From the NCBI GenBank assembly GCA_965644315.1, contig CBFFRQ010000017.1:1-64000 (forward strand): a DNA stretch of 64,000 nt, read 5' to 3'. This stretch comes from Caecitellus pseudoparvulus (lineage: Eukaryota; Bigyra: Bicosoecida). The position numbers were made by a program, and so were the translations under genes. The notes under the pieces were generated by a model that was not told the DNA's origin, ran no database searches, and saw nothing but the letters and a program-made list of their open reading frames with translations. Positions 30,642-41,300 of the stretch are shown one piece after another. Each line of letters starts with the position of its first letter. The stretch's first letter is position 1.

Positions 30642-31428
30642 CTACAGCGTCGCCTCGCCACCGTCACTGCCCTCCCCATCGCTCTCCTCGTAGTAGTTCG
30701 TCACGTAGTCAGTGGCTTCTTCTTCCATTCCGTCCAAGGCATCCGCCTGCGGTGCAGAGAAGGTGGCCGTGAGAGGAGCGCCTGCCTGAACGATTGCAAG
30801 GCACATGCATGCCACCCACAGGAGTCACGTCAGCATCCTCGTCGTCCATGGGCGCCTTCTGCTTGGCCTCCCGCCGGGCCAAGGTGTCTGCGCCATGGTC
30901 GAAGCTGTGCTGGCGTGCCCTCCCCGTCGAGGAGACTGGCCCACCAACCTCGTCAGCCAACATGCTGCTGACCGAGTGCGTCCTGGCTCGCTTCGCAGCA
31001 TGCACGTCGTGGGCTGAGACCAGCTCCTTGGTGACCAAAGGAGTTCCCCGCACTTGGTCAGCCACTAAGTTCATGTTGGTCTCGAAGGCTGCAGCTGTCG
31101 CTGCCGTCGCAGTGCAGTGGTCCCTGTGCGGCATGTAGTACGGACTGGAGGCCATGCGCTGAGTGTGTCCCCGCATGGCATCCACGACAGGCCCATCTGA
31201 CTCCACAAAGCGCAGAAGCGGGAAGTGGTACTCAGGGTACAGCGCCGGAGGGCCGTCAGTCTGAGCAGTGCGAGAAAGGCTGTGCCGGCAAATTCCGCAG
31301 GCTCACGCTGCCGGCCCTACCTTGAAAGCTGAGCCAAGCTGCTTGCCGAGCTCCTCGCTCGCACGCTGAGAAAACTTCTGTGCTTCAGACTTTGGCTTGA
31401 ACGCCCGCCCTCTGCCCCTGCCTGCCAT
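30642..31428 (-). CDS. RNA polymerase III subunit RPC7/RPC31-like
   Basis: Three exons, 31321-31428, 30820-31260 and 30642-30746, give 217 residues. The protein starts MAGRGRGRAFKPK, as RPC7/Rpc31 proteins often do. It has the short conserved block PPALYPEYHFPLLR and a PYYM patch further on, and ends in an acidic, tyrosine-containing tail (MEEEATDYVTNYYEESDGEG). These features match the small, poorly conserved Pol III specific subunit that helps the C82-C34-C31 subcomplex in initiation. The middle is basic and Ser/Ala-rich. Since the family is defined by little sequence, I treat the name as probable, not proven. It is transcribed divergently from the histone H1 gene. Confidence 0.55.
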
Positions 31429-32128
31429 GGAGTGGAGGCGAGTTGACGGGCACCGAGGTGGCCTGGCGCTCTGCTGCCCCTTGGTCAGGATGCGCAGTGC
31501 ACCTCCTGAAATGAATTCCGTCGACCCCAACACTTCCCTGGTCTGTAGCACGGAGTGTGACGTAATTTTGTGTCCCCAGGCCGTGTGTTTTGAGCCTGCT
31601 GCTGGTGTCTTGAAGTCTCGATGCTATTTCTGGCGTGCACACAGACCGCTCCTCGACTGCTCGGCTTCTGCACAGCACAACGTCGCCAGGCCCACCGAAC
31701 GAAGGCATGGCCGAGTGAAGCTGGCTCAAGACCGTGCGATGCATGGGCTTGCGTGAGTACCCGCGGTCAGAGGGCGCAGGGCTGCATGCGGGAGCACTCC
31801 ATTCGTTCCGGGCCTTGCTCTAATGCAAGCGTGCATTGCAGATTCCCCGACTCTGCCTGAAAATTGATGTTTGCTGACTGGCACACGACAGTGTCAATGG
31901 GTGTATGCTGGGTATAGCGCGCCTCCAGCAGTGCGCCGGCGCTGCCCATTTCCCTCGGAGTGCGACAGGGCGAGTTTCTGAGTTTCGCAAGCCCGCTCCT
32001 TCCACATCAGGCCACGCTGCTCAGTCATCCCTCCCACCGACACAAAACCCCGCGCTCGTCCCCCCACATGCCTGACATGCTGCCTCAAACGCCCTGCTTT
32101 CGGCCCTACCACCCCCTTCCCATCCGTC
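31429..32128. promoter_or_regulatory. Divergent intergenic region, RPC7-like / histone H1
   Basis: A 700-base spacer between diverging genes, the longest such spacer in the window. It must carry the H1 promoter and the RPC7-like promoter. Short C-rich pyrimidine tracts lie just upstream of the H1 start (about 32060-32125). I cannot identify specific elements. Confidence 0.4.
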
Positions 32129-32944
32129 ATGACATACATTGACCTCATCGTTGGTCCGTGCCATGTGTGTGGGCTGCCCTACGCATCCGTTGACGGCGCC
32201 ACGCTGCTCCCTCCACAGGCGCCCTCGCCGAGCTCAAGGACCGCACTGGGTCCTCTAAGCATGCGATTGTGAAGTACTTGGAAGATGTCAAGGGCGAGAC
32301 TCTTGTCAACTCTGCCGTGAACCGGTGCGCGCTGCGCAATGAGGCCAACTGCTGTGGTCGTTGGGCGCAACCTCGCACGCCAGCCCACCTTCGATTCCTG
32401 CACCCCCGCCCAGCGCAATCGCCAAGGGACTTGCTGATGGAACCATCACCACTGCTCGTGGTCATGGCGGGAGCTACATTTTGACGGCCGAGAGTGCGTG
32501 CTCCGCGTGCAGTCGCGCGCTTCGAGGGAGTCTGTCCATCTGGCGTTACGCTCCTGCAACGTTCAAATGCCGCATCCCATCGCAGCCCGCGCAAGCCTCA
32601 ACAAGAAGGCCCCCACCGCCAAGAAGGCTGCCACTAAGCCTGCTGCCAAGAAGGCCGCCACCAAGCCCGCTGCAAAGAAGGCCGGTGCAAAGAAGGCTGC
32701 TGCCAAGCCTGCTGCCAAGAAGGCCGGTGCAAAGAAGGCTGCTGCCAAGCCTGCTGCCAAGAAGGCCGGTGCAAAGAAGGCCGCCACCAAGCCCGCTGCC
32801 AAGAAGGCCGCCACCAAGCCTGCTGCCAAGAAGGCCGGTGCCAAGAAGGCCGCCACCAAGCCTGCCGCCAAGAAGGCTGGGTCCAAGAAGGCTGCCACCA
32901 AGCCTGCCGCCAAGAAGGCTGGGTCCAAGAAGGCTTCCAAGTGA
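32129..32944 (+). CDS. Linker histone H1
   Basis: Four exons: 32129-32153, 32219-32324, 32414-32493 and 32586-32944, giving 189 residues. Residues about 1-70 make the winged-helix globular domain: MTYIDLIVGALAELKDRTGS, SKHAIVKYLEDVKG, NSAVNRAIAKGLADG, then TITTARGHGGSYILTAE. The splices restore each helix. The tail is a regular Lys/Ala/Pro repeat (KKAATKPA AKKAG and variants) from about residue 80 to the end, the classical DNA-binding H1 tail. H1 binds linker DNA and compacts chromatin. The gene has three introns within the globular part, so it is not a replication-dependent intronless histone gene. I chose the ATG at 32129 because the short first exon gives the expected first helix. Confidence 0.9.
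32610..32942 (+). repeat. Lysine-rich coding repeat of H1 tail
   Basis: Tandem units of about 15-36 bp (GCCACCAAGCCTGCTGCCAAGAAG and relatives) encode the KKAATKPAAKKAG pattern. Near-identical units suggest ongoing homogenisation or expansion. Confidence 0.85.
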
Positions 32945-33105
32945 GCGCTGCCTGTGGAGTGTGCTCATGCAGGATATGCAGGCTTGCTCCTGCATTTCGC
33001 TGCCATGCCTAGCGTGCCGCGTGACCTGTCTGCTGCGTTGGTTGGATGGAAATGCACTGCTTTCCCGGCCTGGCGTGGACTGCACCCTCAACACCTGCAT
33101 GCGCG

Positions 33106-34127
33106 TCAAATGGTCTGCCCATGCACAGCAGTGGAGAGCTGCTCGTATACAGTGAAGAACACCATCTGCCAGGGCGCCATGCGGGAGTAGGTGGGCCAAA
33201 ACCCGCGGTACAGCGCCATAATGCCCTCCCCTCGCACTGTGTCGGTCAAGCATTTGATGGCGCTGCCGCCATACTGCTTGCCAGCACCACTCGCCATCAA
33301 TCGAGCTGTGAAGGGGGGGTGGGGGGCACGGGTGGGTAAGCGGCTGGTACAGCGGCGAGACCGCCGCGGGCAGTGGCAGGCGACGCACTCTTCACGACGT
33401 CAAAGGGCGTGGACACTGTGGCTGACACCAGTCCTGAAATGCTGGCACCCAGTACTTGGGGCCCGAGGCCATCCTCCCGCCCCAGCAGCTTGATGACAGC
33501 CTGCTTGGAGTGGTCGTAGCTCGCGATGCCGCAGCCGTTGATGGCAGCGGCACGGGTGACGGACGGCACCACGCCGGCGTAGAAGGCGGCAGCGCCCCCT
33601 TTCGACCACAAAGTTCGCACTGTGCTCCAAGTGCTGCGGTAGGGGTCAGGCCCCGACCCCTTCGACTCAGAAGCTCCAGCGGTAGCCATGCGCACCCGCA
33701 CGACGTCGATGGGGTTGCCCACCAACTGACCAAAGGCCCCTGTCGACGCCGCGGCGGCCATGCGAAGGTAGATGGGGGCATCGGCAGGGTCTGTGTCGGC
33801 GCCAAGCAGCGCTCGCCGCATGAACGGGTACATGCCGATGCCCAGACCACCGTACACAGCCTGCCGCACGATAGAGGGGGTCACGCCAGAGTACAGCGCC
33901 TGTACTCCCTCGTCCCGCAGGATGACACGCCCCAACCGGAACACACTGCCTTGTGCCTGCACCTGCGCTTCAGAGAACTTGCCACCATCCTGCAGCAGCT
34001 GCTGCCTTGCGGCCAGAACCACCAGGGGAAAGGTGCTGGTCTCAGCGAAGCTTGCAGAACCAGCTGCAAGCCCCCATCGAACAAATCCATCCCATAGAGA
34101 TGTCGGCAGCTCTTTGTTGTCAGGCAT
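33106..34127 (-). CDS. Mitochondrial carrier family protein
   Basis: Exons 33389-34127 and 33106-33305 give 312 residues, the normal length for this family of inner-membrane metabolite carriers with three 100-residue repeats. The second signature is intact, GNPIDVVRVRMA, as is the third, reconstituted across the intron as PFDVVKTRLMA. The first signature is altered: TFPLVVLAARQQL, where the acidic and basic residues of PxDxxK/R are replaced by Val and Ala. Gly/aromatic motifs after each signature (GVQALYSGVTPSIVRQAVYG, GAAAFYAGVVPSVTRAA, GIMALYRGFWPTYSRMAPWQ) are clear. The overall pattern is closest to the UCP/dicarboxylate/oxoglutarate branch. The substrate cannot be named. Confidence 0.88.
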
Positions 34128-34351
34128 GGTGCCCGGCTCAAGTGGGTGCCGCGAGCGGAAATCGACCGACCAACACGCCCAAACGTTGGCTTCAACCCTC
34201 GCACCGCAAAGAGACGGCAAGCGGGCGTGAGCAGAGCGTGTGGATTGATGGCAGTATACTATCAGGTCGGTGGGGGGTTCGCCTTTGGAATCTTTAGTCG
34301 GGGTGGCAGGTTTGGTGTCCCCTGTCCATTTGCTCCGAGCCTGACGTGGCT

Positions 34352-35236
34352 TCAGGCCGGGGAGGCGTCGGGGGGCGGGCGCCCTGCCACAGACACAAAG
34401 TTGGGCCGCAGTACTTCTTCGGGTGGCGGAGGCGGGCCTTGTCCGACGTTCGGCCGCTCCATGAGTGAACCCCGTCGCGGCGGGCCTGCACTGCTGCCCG
34501 CCGCCGCCTGGGGCGCAGCAAACAGGGGGGTGTCGGCACAGCCTGGCGCGGGGGCGAAGCACACGTGCTGGGCATCTCACCTCTGCTTTCAATGCCTGCA
34601 CTCGTGTGTGCAGGTCTGGCTGCTGGGACAGGTCAGGCGGTGGGAAGGCGCACGGCGGCAGGTCTGCCTGCGGCAACTTGGTCGCCCGCGGGCCAGCGTC
34701 CAGCGCTGGCACGTGCTGAATGCGCCAGATGCGACCCCGCCCCAGCATCTCTCTGCAGAGACCTCCTCGCTGGTGGGGGCAGGTGGGGCGGAGGTGGTGC
34801 CAGCACGGCTCAAGGCACAGGGGTCGCCGCACGCACCGCCAGAGCAGCATCAGCGTCCTGTGTCACAGCTTCCATGGCCCGCGCCTCAAGTGCGAGTTGG
34901 CTTAGAATGGAGGACGCCGCAGTGTGCACGGTGCTTGCGAGGTGCTCCAGGTTGTCCTGTGTCCAAGGCAGCGCAAGGCGTGGGCTGGCGTGGTGCCAAC
35001 GCGTGTCGCGTTGCGACGCGAGCAGGGCACAGGGCACGGACAGTCAGCGCTTGCAGGGCAGCGTCCGAGACCCGGCCCCGGCCTTCTTGGCCGACACCAT
35101 ACACTTCAGGGTCTGGACTCAAGTACGCAGCCTTGAGCTGCTCTGTGTCGCGCCGCACGGCAGCCTGCACCGTGCCCAGCGCATCGCAGGCCTCTTGGCA
35201 AGCACCCAAGCGGGCCTGCCTCTCCTGAGCCGACAT
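34352..35236 (-). CDS. Abl-interactor (Abi)-like, putative SCAR/WAVE complex subunit
   Basis: The start at 35236 and the first exon (35042-35236) are firm. The second exon from 34956 joins in frame and reads DNLEHLASTVHTAASSILSQ then LALEARAMEAVTQDADAALA. This matches the Abi helix (YxxxSLASVAYQI...LLDLQASQLRRMEx.V) that packs in the WAVE regulatory complex, which activates Arp2/3 actin nucleation. Downstream coding includes LGRGRIWRIQHVPALDAG and KLPQADLPPCAFPPPDLSQQ. There is a last Pro-rich part (NVGQGPPPPPEEVLRP) ending at 34352. Splice sites after about 34840 are not resolved, and an alternative last frame would end near 34294. The gene is divergent from ARV1. Confidence 0.5.
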
Positions 35237-35541
35237 GCCGGATGGCAGAGAGCATGGAAGACGTGTGGACTAGAATGCCAGAGAACGAAAAATCGAATTT
35301 GGGCGCGGGCGGGGGCAGAGTGCGCGACGTGTGCTTGAGCGAGGGACAGCATGTATCGCACACACTGCCGCTGTGAGCACAAAGCTGGTGCCGAAGAAAA
35401 CTCCCCTCAGCTGCCTTCATAAAAGGGGCTCTACTCGGCCAGGCATGCTGCAGTGGGCTGCAGGCGCTCCGCCCACGGTCCAGTTGGCTGTGCAGCGAAA
35501 CTCTACCGAAACGCGCAAATTGGGCGCCTGAATCCCGCGCC
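35237..35541. promoter_or_regulatory. Divergent intergenic region, Abi-like / ARV1
   Basis: About 300 bases between two genes that point away from each other. I cannot identify specific motifs. Confidence 0.4.
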
Positions 35542-36643
35542 ATGGGGGGAGGCTGCTTAACTGCTGGCTCCCACCCGAACCCACAACTCGTATGCGTTGA
35601 ATGTGGAGCTCTGTGTGATTCTCTGTACCGGGAGTACAGCGAGGGGAACATCCGCCTGACGCGATGTGTGGGTGGCTGGCCTGCCTAGCACAGAAGGCGC
35701 CCGTCCACGCACTGGCTGCTGCGCCTGCTCACAGAAAGAGTGCAACAAAGTCGTGGACAAGTATGTCGAGATGGATTCCACCCTGGTGTTCATTGACATG
35801 GTGTTGCAGCGCAAGCGAGTACGTCGCCGCTGGCACTGTACCCGCCAACCACATAGCGCGTGCTCATCACCCCTTGGCCACACTCCACGCGAGCAGGTCT
35901 ACCGCCACCTGCTGTTCAACTTCATCCCTTCTCCTCAGTCGGGCCTGTCCACACTCCCCCTCCTGCGGGCTTGCCTGGTGCTGGTGCTGCTGGAGGTGTT
36001 CGGGCGGCAGTATGTGCACGTGGCAGGGCGGGCGCCTGCGCTGGCCCCCGTCTCCACGCCCCACATCATCACCCGGGGCTCCCTCACCACCAGTCTCCTG
36101 CAGTTCTTCATCAACGCGGTGCTGGAGGGCACGATCTTTGGTCTGGCTGTGCTGGGCACGGCTTGGTGGCTGCGGGCACCTGCCTGGTGGGGCGGTCGGC
36201 AGGAGGCGCCCGCCGTGCCTCCTCTCCTGGACCCCACGGCGTCCAGGACGGTGCCTGGTTTGCCCTCTGACCTCCTGCCGTGGCAGTCACCGCCTCCTGC
36301 ATCGGCGGGCGAGGCGGGTGCAACGAGTGAGGCTCCCTCCCCCTCCGGCAGAGCAGCAGCCGCCGCTGGCTGGCAGCTGGCTTGGGGCTGTGTGGCTGCG
36401 TTGATCCTGGGCTCCTTCGGCCGCCTGGCCTGTGTCCTCCTCATGGTGTGGACGTACCCCCCCGTGTACGTCACTGTCATTGGCGCCTTTGTCCTGCTGT
36501 CCCAGGTCACGGCGGTGTCCGCTGCGCTGGATGTGGGGGAGGGCACGGCAGGGGTGATTGTGGCGGTGGGGGCGGCGGCCAGGGTCGCGCTCCAGGCCTT
36601 GCTGTGGTACACAGACCTCGCCCCGTCTGTGTCCATCCTGTAG
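35542..36643 (+). CDS. ARV1: ARV1 family sterol/lipid homeostasis protein
   Basis: Three exons: 35542-35667, 35735-35818 and 35897-36643, giving 318 residues. ARV1 is an ER membrane protein needed for normal sterol distribution and GPI-anchor synthesis. The conserved ARV1 homology domain is complete: CVECGALCDSLYREYSEGNI, then RLTRC joined by splicing to KECNKVVDKYVEMDSTLVFI, then DMVLQRKRVYRHLLFNFIPS. It has both CxxC zinc-ribbon pairs (C-V-E-C and C-K-E-C). About four membrane segments follow in the last exon, around a Pro/Ala-rich loop. Length and layout match the family. Confidence 0.9.
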
Positions 36644-36735
36644 ACGTGGTCGCTGGGTGGCTGCCCCAGTCGACAGGGGGGGCACATCACCGCACAATGC
36701 ATGCATTTCGCGAGGCAGCCCTTGGTCGTGGGCCG

Positions 36736-38186
36736 TCACTTCGGCAGCCCGGTGGCGGGGTCGGCCAAGGCCTCCTCCAGGGGCAGCGTGCGGGGCCCAT
36801 CGCCCATGCTGGTGCAGTAGATGTGCCGGATCTCACCCGGGCAGGCGCTGCCCTCAGGCGCAGCCACGCCCGCAGGCAGCTCCACCGCCTCGGCGGCAGC
36901 CTGCGCAGCTGCACTGCTCACGTACTGCGAGAAGTCCAGGCCAGCAGTGGCGGAGCCGGAGGCTGTGCCGGTGGCGGCGCCGGCTGGGAAGTGCGACAGG
37001 ATGGCTGCCAGGACCAGGTGCATGTCGGCGTCCAGGGTGTAGATGACAGCGTTGGGGCCGGCGTCGAAGGTGTACGCGGCGACGGTGCGGCCAGCCACCT
37101 TGTTCAGGGTGTGCACGAGGCCGATGATGTGCCGGGAGGTGTCGTTCATGTAGAAGATGGGGGGGAAGGTGTCGAGGCAGGTGGCGTGGAACTGGTTGCT
37201 GTCAGCCATGGTGATGCGCCCGAACGTCTCGAAGTCCTTGGCCAGGAAGGCCGCCTCGATGTCGGCGAGACGCTTGGGCACCACTGCCGTCGCTCGGTGG
37301 GCCAGCAACTCGCTGGTCTTCACGCTGGCCACCATGCCCGGCGTGCTGCCGGTGTCCTTCTTTTTGTCCGACACGACGCACACGAGGACGCGCAGCTCCG
37401 GCCAGTGCGTCTCGGGGGCCACCTGCACCGCCATGCTGTCCTTGCCGTCGGCCGCCTCGCCCATGGACCACCGCACGAAGCCGCCGTACAGGGACCGGCA
37501 AGCTGAGCCGGACCCCATGCGGGCGATGGTGGTGAGCTCGCCAGGGTACGTCTCCGACACGGCAAAGAGGTCGGCGAGCGCCTGTGTGAGGCAGGCGTAA
37601 CCGGCGGCGGAGGACGCCAGGCCAGCTGCCGTGGGGAAGGTGTTGCGGCTGACGATGTGCACCTTGTAGCCATCCCAGTCGCCAGCTGCCACGAGGGTCT
37701 TGCCCTCGGCGTCTTTCTTGTCGCCAGCTCGGAAGCGGATCTCGCGCAGGACAGCCTGCACACGCTTGTTGCCTGAGATGTCTTCCTCCCTGTGGGCCGC
37801 GGGGCAGCGGGCAGTGGAAGATGCGGCGCCTCAGGGGCGGTGGCCATTCAATTTCCGCGGCCAAGGCCAGAACGACGGCCAGCACCCAGCCTGGCTGGAG
37901 GCAGGGGGCCACAGCTTCGGTAGCGAGTGCTGGGCATGCAGGCCTTTGCGTTGGTCACGGGCAGCACTCACTCGCCGTTCAGCCACAGTCTGTCAGCGGT
38001 GAACTCCTTGCTAGCCACCACCGTCGTCATGGCCTTCAGGTCATCCTGGTTCAGCGTCACACTGACGCTGCTGTTGATGGGCAGGTTTAGGGCCGTGTCA
38101 CGCTTGCCCCAGTACTTGATCACTGCGATGTTGGTGGGGGCTGTGCGGGTGACGCACAGCGTCTCGGCGGGCACGGCTGCGGCCAT
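36736..38186 (-). CDS. MVD: Mevalonate diphosphate decarboxylase
   Basis: Exons 37972-38186 and 36736-37789 give 422 residues. It catalyses the ATP-dependent decarboxylation of mevalonate 5-diphosphate to isopentenyl diphosphate, the last step of the cytosolic mevalonate pathway. The N-terminus [20 protein letters not shown] and [11 protein letters not shown] are hallmark motifs. [20 protein letters not shown] is the ATP-binding loop, and [16 protein letters not shown] carries the conserved serine and arginine. [11 protein letters not shown] closes the active site with the catalytic-aspartate region. The enzyme is a GHMP member of normal length. The gene is divergent from SKI3, sharing about 200 bases. 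Confidence 0.95.
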
Positions 38187-38392
38187 GGTGGTTTGGATGC
38201 AGGCAGGTGGGGGGGGGCCTCGCGGCTCACGGCGACAGGCCAGCAGACGTCAGGCAACCGGAAGTTGCGAAGAAACACCACGTGTCTGAGGCATTGGAAA
38301 GTGCTGACCTAGCACACTGCTGGGCTGGCCGCTCTGCGGCAATCCAGGGCGTGGTGAAACGCTGGGCGAAACGCTGACAGCACCCCAGCAGC
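38187..38392. promoter_or_regulatory. Short divergent promoter, MVD / SKI3-like
   Basis: Only 206 bases lie between the two ATGs, so promoters and both 5' leaders must overlap or abut. Confidence 0.45.
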
Positions 38393-41300
38393 ATGTCCAC
38401 CGCCAGCAAGCACGTCATTGCCGACATCCAGGCGGCGTTGAAGTCAAAGGCATGGCAAAGCGTCATTGACAAGTGTCAGGCGTCGTTGGAGCTGCGGAAG
38501 GGCGACGTGCGGCTGCATTTGTTCCGGGCCTACGCCCACGACAAGCTGGCGCAGCTGCCCGAGGCGGAAGCCGCATACCGGGCTGCCCTGGAGCTGGAAG
38601 CGTCCAACGCGCAGGCCTTGCAAGGCCTTGCTCAGGTGCAATTCGCCTGCAAGGCCTGGGCGGGTGCACGGGCCACATTCTCCGCCGCGGCTGAGGCTCG
38701 CTCGGCAGGTGCAGCCGCTGCGAAGCTGATGGTGCAAGGCGCTGCCGCAGCCTTCCACGCGACCCAGTACGACGAGGCTGCCGCCCTCCTGGCCCGCGCA
38801 CCTTCTCTGGCTCCGGAGGATGCGGAGCTGGTCCCAGAGGTCCGTCTGCGCTCGGCAGCGGCTGCCGTACGGTCGCTGCTTCGGGGCGCTACCGTGCTGG
38901 GCAGTGGGCAGGTGGCGAGTGCGGAGGGCGCCAGCGCCGCCGCTGCAGCTGGAGCAGCCCCCAGCACGCCCCAGGCGGGTGACTCCTTGTACCACGCCAA
39001 TGCCTGGTACTTCCTCCTGCCCCAGCTGAGACAGGGGGTGCCCGCCACACTGACAGCCACGGCACGTGCTCTGAGGGGCCTGGCACCAGCCACTGCGCAG
39101 GGGGGGGCAGCGGACACGGATGAGCCCCTGGAAAGCCTTGGGCAGCTGGTGCAGCTGGCTGTGTCCCTAGGCATGCCGGGGCCGGAGGAGGGCTGGGGCG
39201 CGGCGGAGGGCTCTAGGTGGGAGGGCCTGGGCGTGGTGGAGGGCTGGGCACCCCCCCGCCTGGCCCCATCCGCCACGGCGCCCCTGCACTTGGCCCTCCT
39301 GCTCGCCATTTGCATTGCCGTGCAGGGCGCCAGTGGTGTGGACGCTGGCACCCTGCACGCCTCACGCGCGTTGGCCGCGCAGGCCCTGGGGGCAGTGTCC
39401 GGGCTGGTGACGCGCCCGCTGCAGGCCGACACACCGCCCAGCGCCCTGAACGCGAGCAGCAGCAGCCACGTCACAGAGGCCAGTCGGGAGGACCTGCTGG
39501 GCCTGGTCGTGGACTTGGCGCTGGTGCTGTGCGCCAGTGCCGAGGTGGGTGGCGCGGTCGACCTTCTGGCGACCCAGGGCGAGCGGGGCATGTCGCCACT
39601 GCTCGCTGCCGCGTTGCACGGCGTGCAAGGCGTCGTGCACCGCGGCAGGACTGGCGCCGACCCCGCCGGGGCAGTGCCGCTGAATGCCCTGCTGGCTGCG
39701 GCGAGTGGCAGCCTGCTGTCTCCGCTCGTGGCTGGCGCACCGCCAGCCCCCCGTGTCGCCCGGGCCAAGGACGCGCCCCCGCCCACGGGCATGCCTGCTG
39801 TGTATGCGATGGGCGAGGCCCACGTGACGGCAGGGCCGGTGCTGACCCTCCTGCAGTCACTTGCCTCTGCTGCGTTGTCAGGTCTCCGGAGTCACCTGCC
39901 GCTGGGCACGGCAGTGGGCCTGTCACTGCGCAGCACAGCGCCTGCCCAGCGCCACGCTGTCCTCGTGGCCCTGGCCTCAGCCTGGACGGCAGCACGGGGG
40001 CCTGGCGCCTTCTCAGCCTCCCTCACCAGCCGTGCGCCTCGAAGCGAGCCCACCGCCCTGCCAGCGTCCTCCGCCCCCGCCGCTGTCCTCGCAGTCGTGG
40101 CTGCCACGGTGGACAAGCTGGCGCAGGCGCCGTGGCTTGGCGCTGCGCTGCCCGGCAGCGTCCACGCCTGCCGCCTGCTGGACCTGCATGGCTCCCTCCT
40201 GCTGGCTGGCGCTGGGGGGGGGGGTGGCGTGGCGCTCAGTGTGGCGCTGGGCGTCTCCGCAGCGCAGTGCCTGCCGCCCACGCCGCCTGCCACAGACCCC
40301 CTTGCCCTGTACACGGCGGCAGTGGCCTGGCGGGGGCAGGTCGTGGCCAGCGGGGAAGGGGGGGGGCTGGCCGCCTCACCCCTGCGGTGGCTGTACGGCT
40401 CAGCGGCGCTGCCGGATAGTGCGAGCTGCCCCGGTGCCCAGGCCAGCGACGCGCTCAGTCGCCTGCTGGCGCCATGGCCCGCTGCCGTGCAGACCGGCGA
40501 CACGACTGCGCTGCACAGCACCGTGGTGGCGCTGCCCCCCCACGCAGCGTCTGCCGTGGGCCGACTGGGCGCCGCCGTCGCAGCGACAGCGGTCATGGCG
40601 CTGTCTCCTGCCCTGCTGCATACTGGGCCGGGCGGCGGGGTGCCCACAGACACCCCTGCAGAAGGAGCCCTGCGTAGGGGCCTGGCGTCCGCTTGGGGGC
40701 GGCTCCTGCGCCCGCTGGTAGTGGCCCTGCTCGGGCCCGCCACGCCCCCCGCCACACAGGCACTGCTGGCAGCACTGGTGGATGTGGGGGATGCCGCCGC
40801 CGCCCGGAGTGGCGGACAGCCCGGGTCCCCTGCGCCCCTTGCGCTGCAGGGTCCAGCTGCGCAGGAGTCTGGTGCCAGCCTCCACTTCACAGACGTCAAC
40901 GGCTGCCTTACACGTCTGGCCACTGCGTGTCTGCAGCTGGGCCAGGGCAAGGCTGCCGAGGCCCAAGCCACTGCCCTGGCCGGCGCCGCCCTGGCGCCGT
41001 GTCATGCGGGGTGCTTTGCCGTACTCGGGCACGCCTACGCCGCCCAGGCCAAGTGTGGCACGCCGGGGGCAGCGGGGCGCGCTGAGGCGTGCTGGCGCAA
41101 GGCGCTGGCGCTGCGGGGGGACCTGTCCGGCGCCGCCCACGCACTTGCCGCGCACTTGCTCGAGGAGGGACGCCCCAAAGACGCCGCCAGTGCCTTGGCC
41201 GCCTTCCTCGGCTCCAGCGGCTCCACGGCCGTGTCCCGGGCCTGGGCGGCACTGGCACTGGGGCAGCTCCTGGCCCGGGGCTGGGCGGGGCTGGCCAAGG

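Noticed and set aside
34128-34850. In-frame upstream extension of the mitochondrial carrier
   Set aside because: The carrier fold begins just after the ATG at 34127, and the upstream frame is low-quality and overlaps the Abi-like gene.
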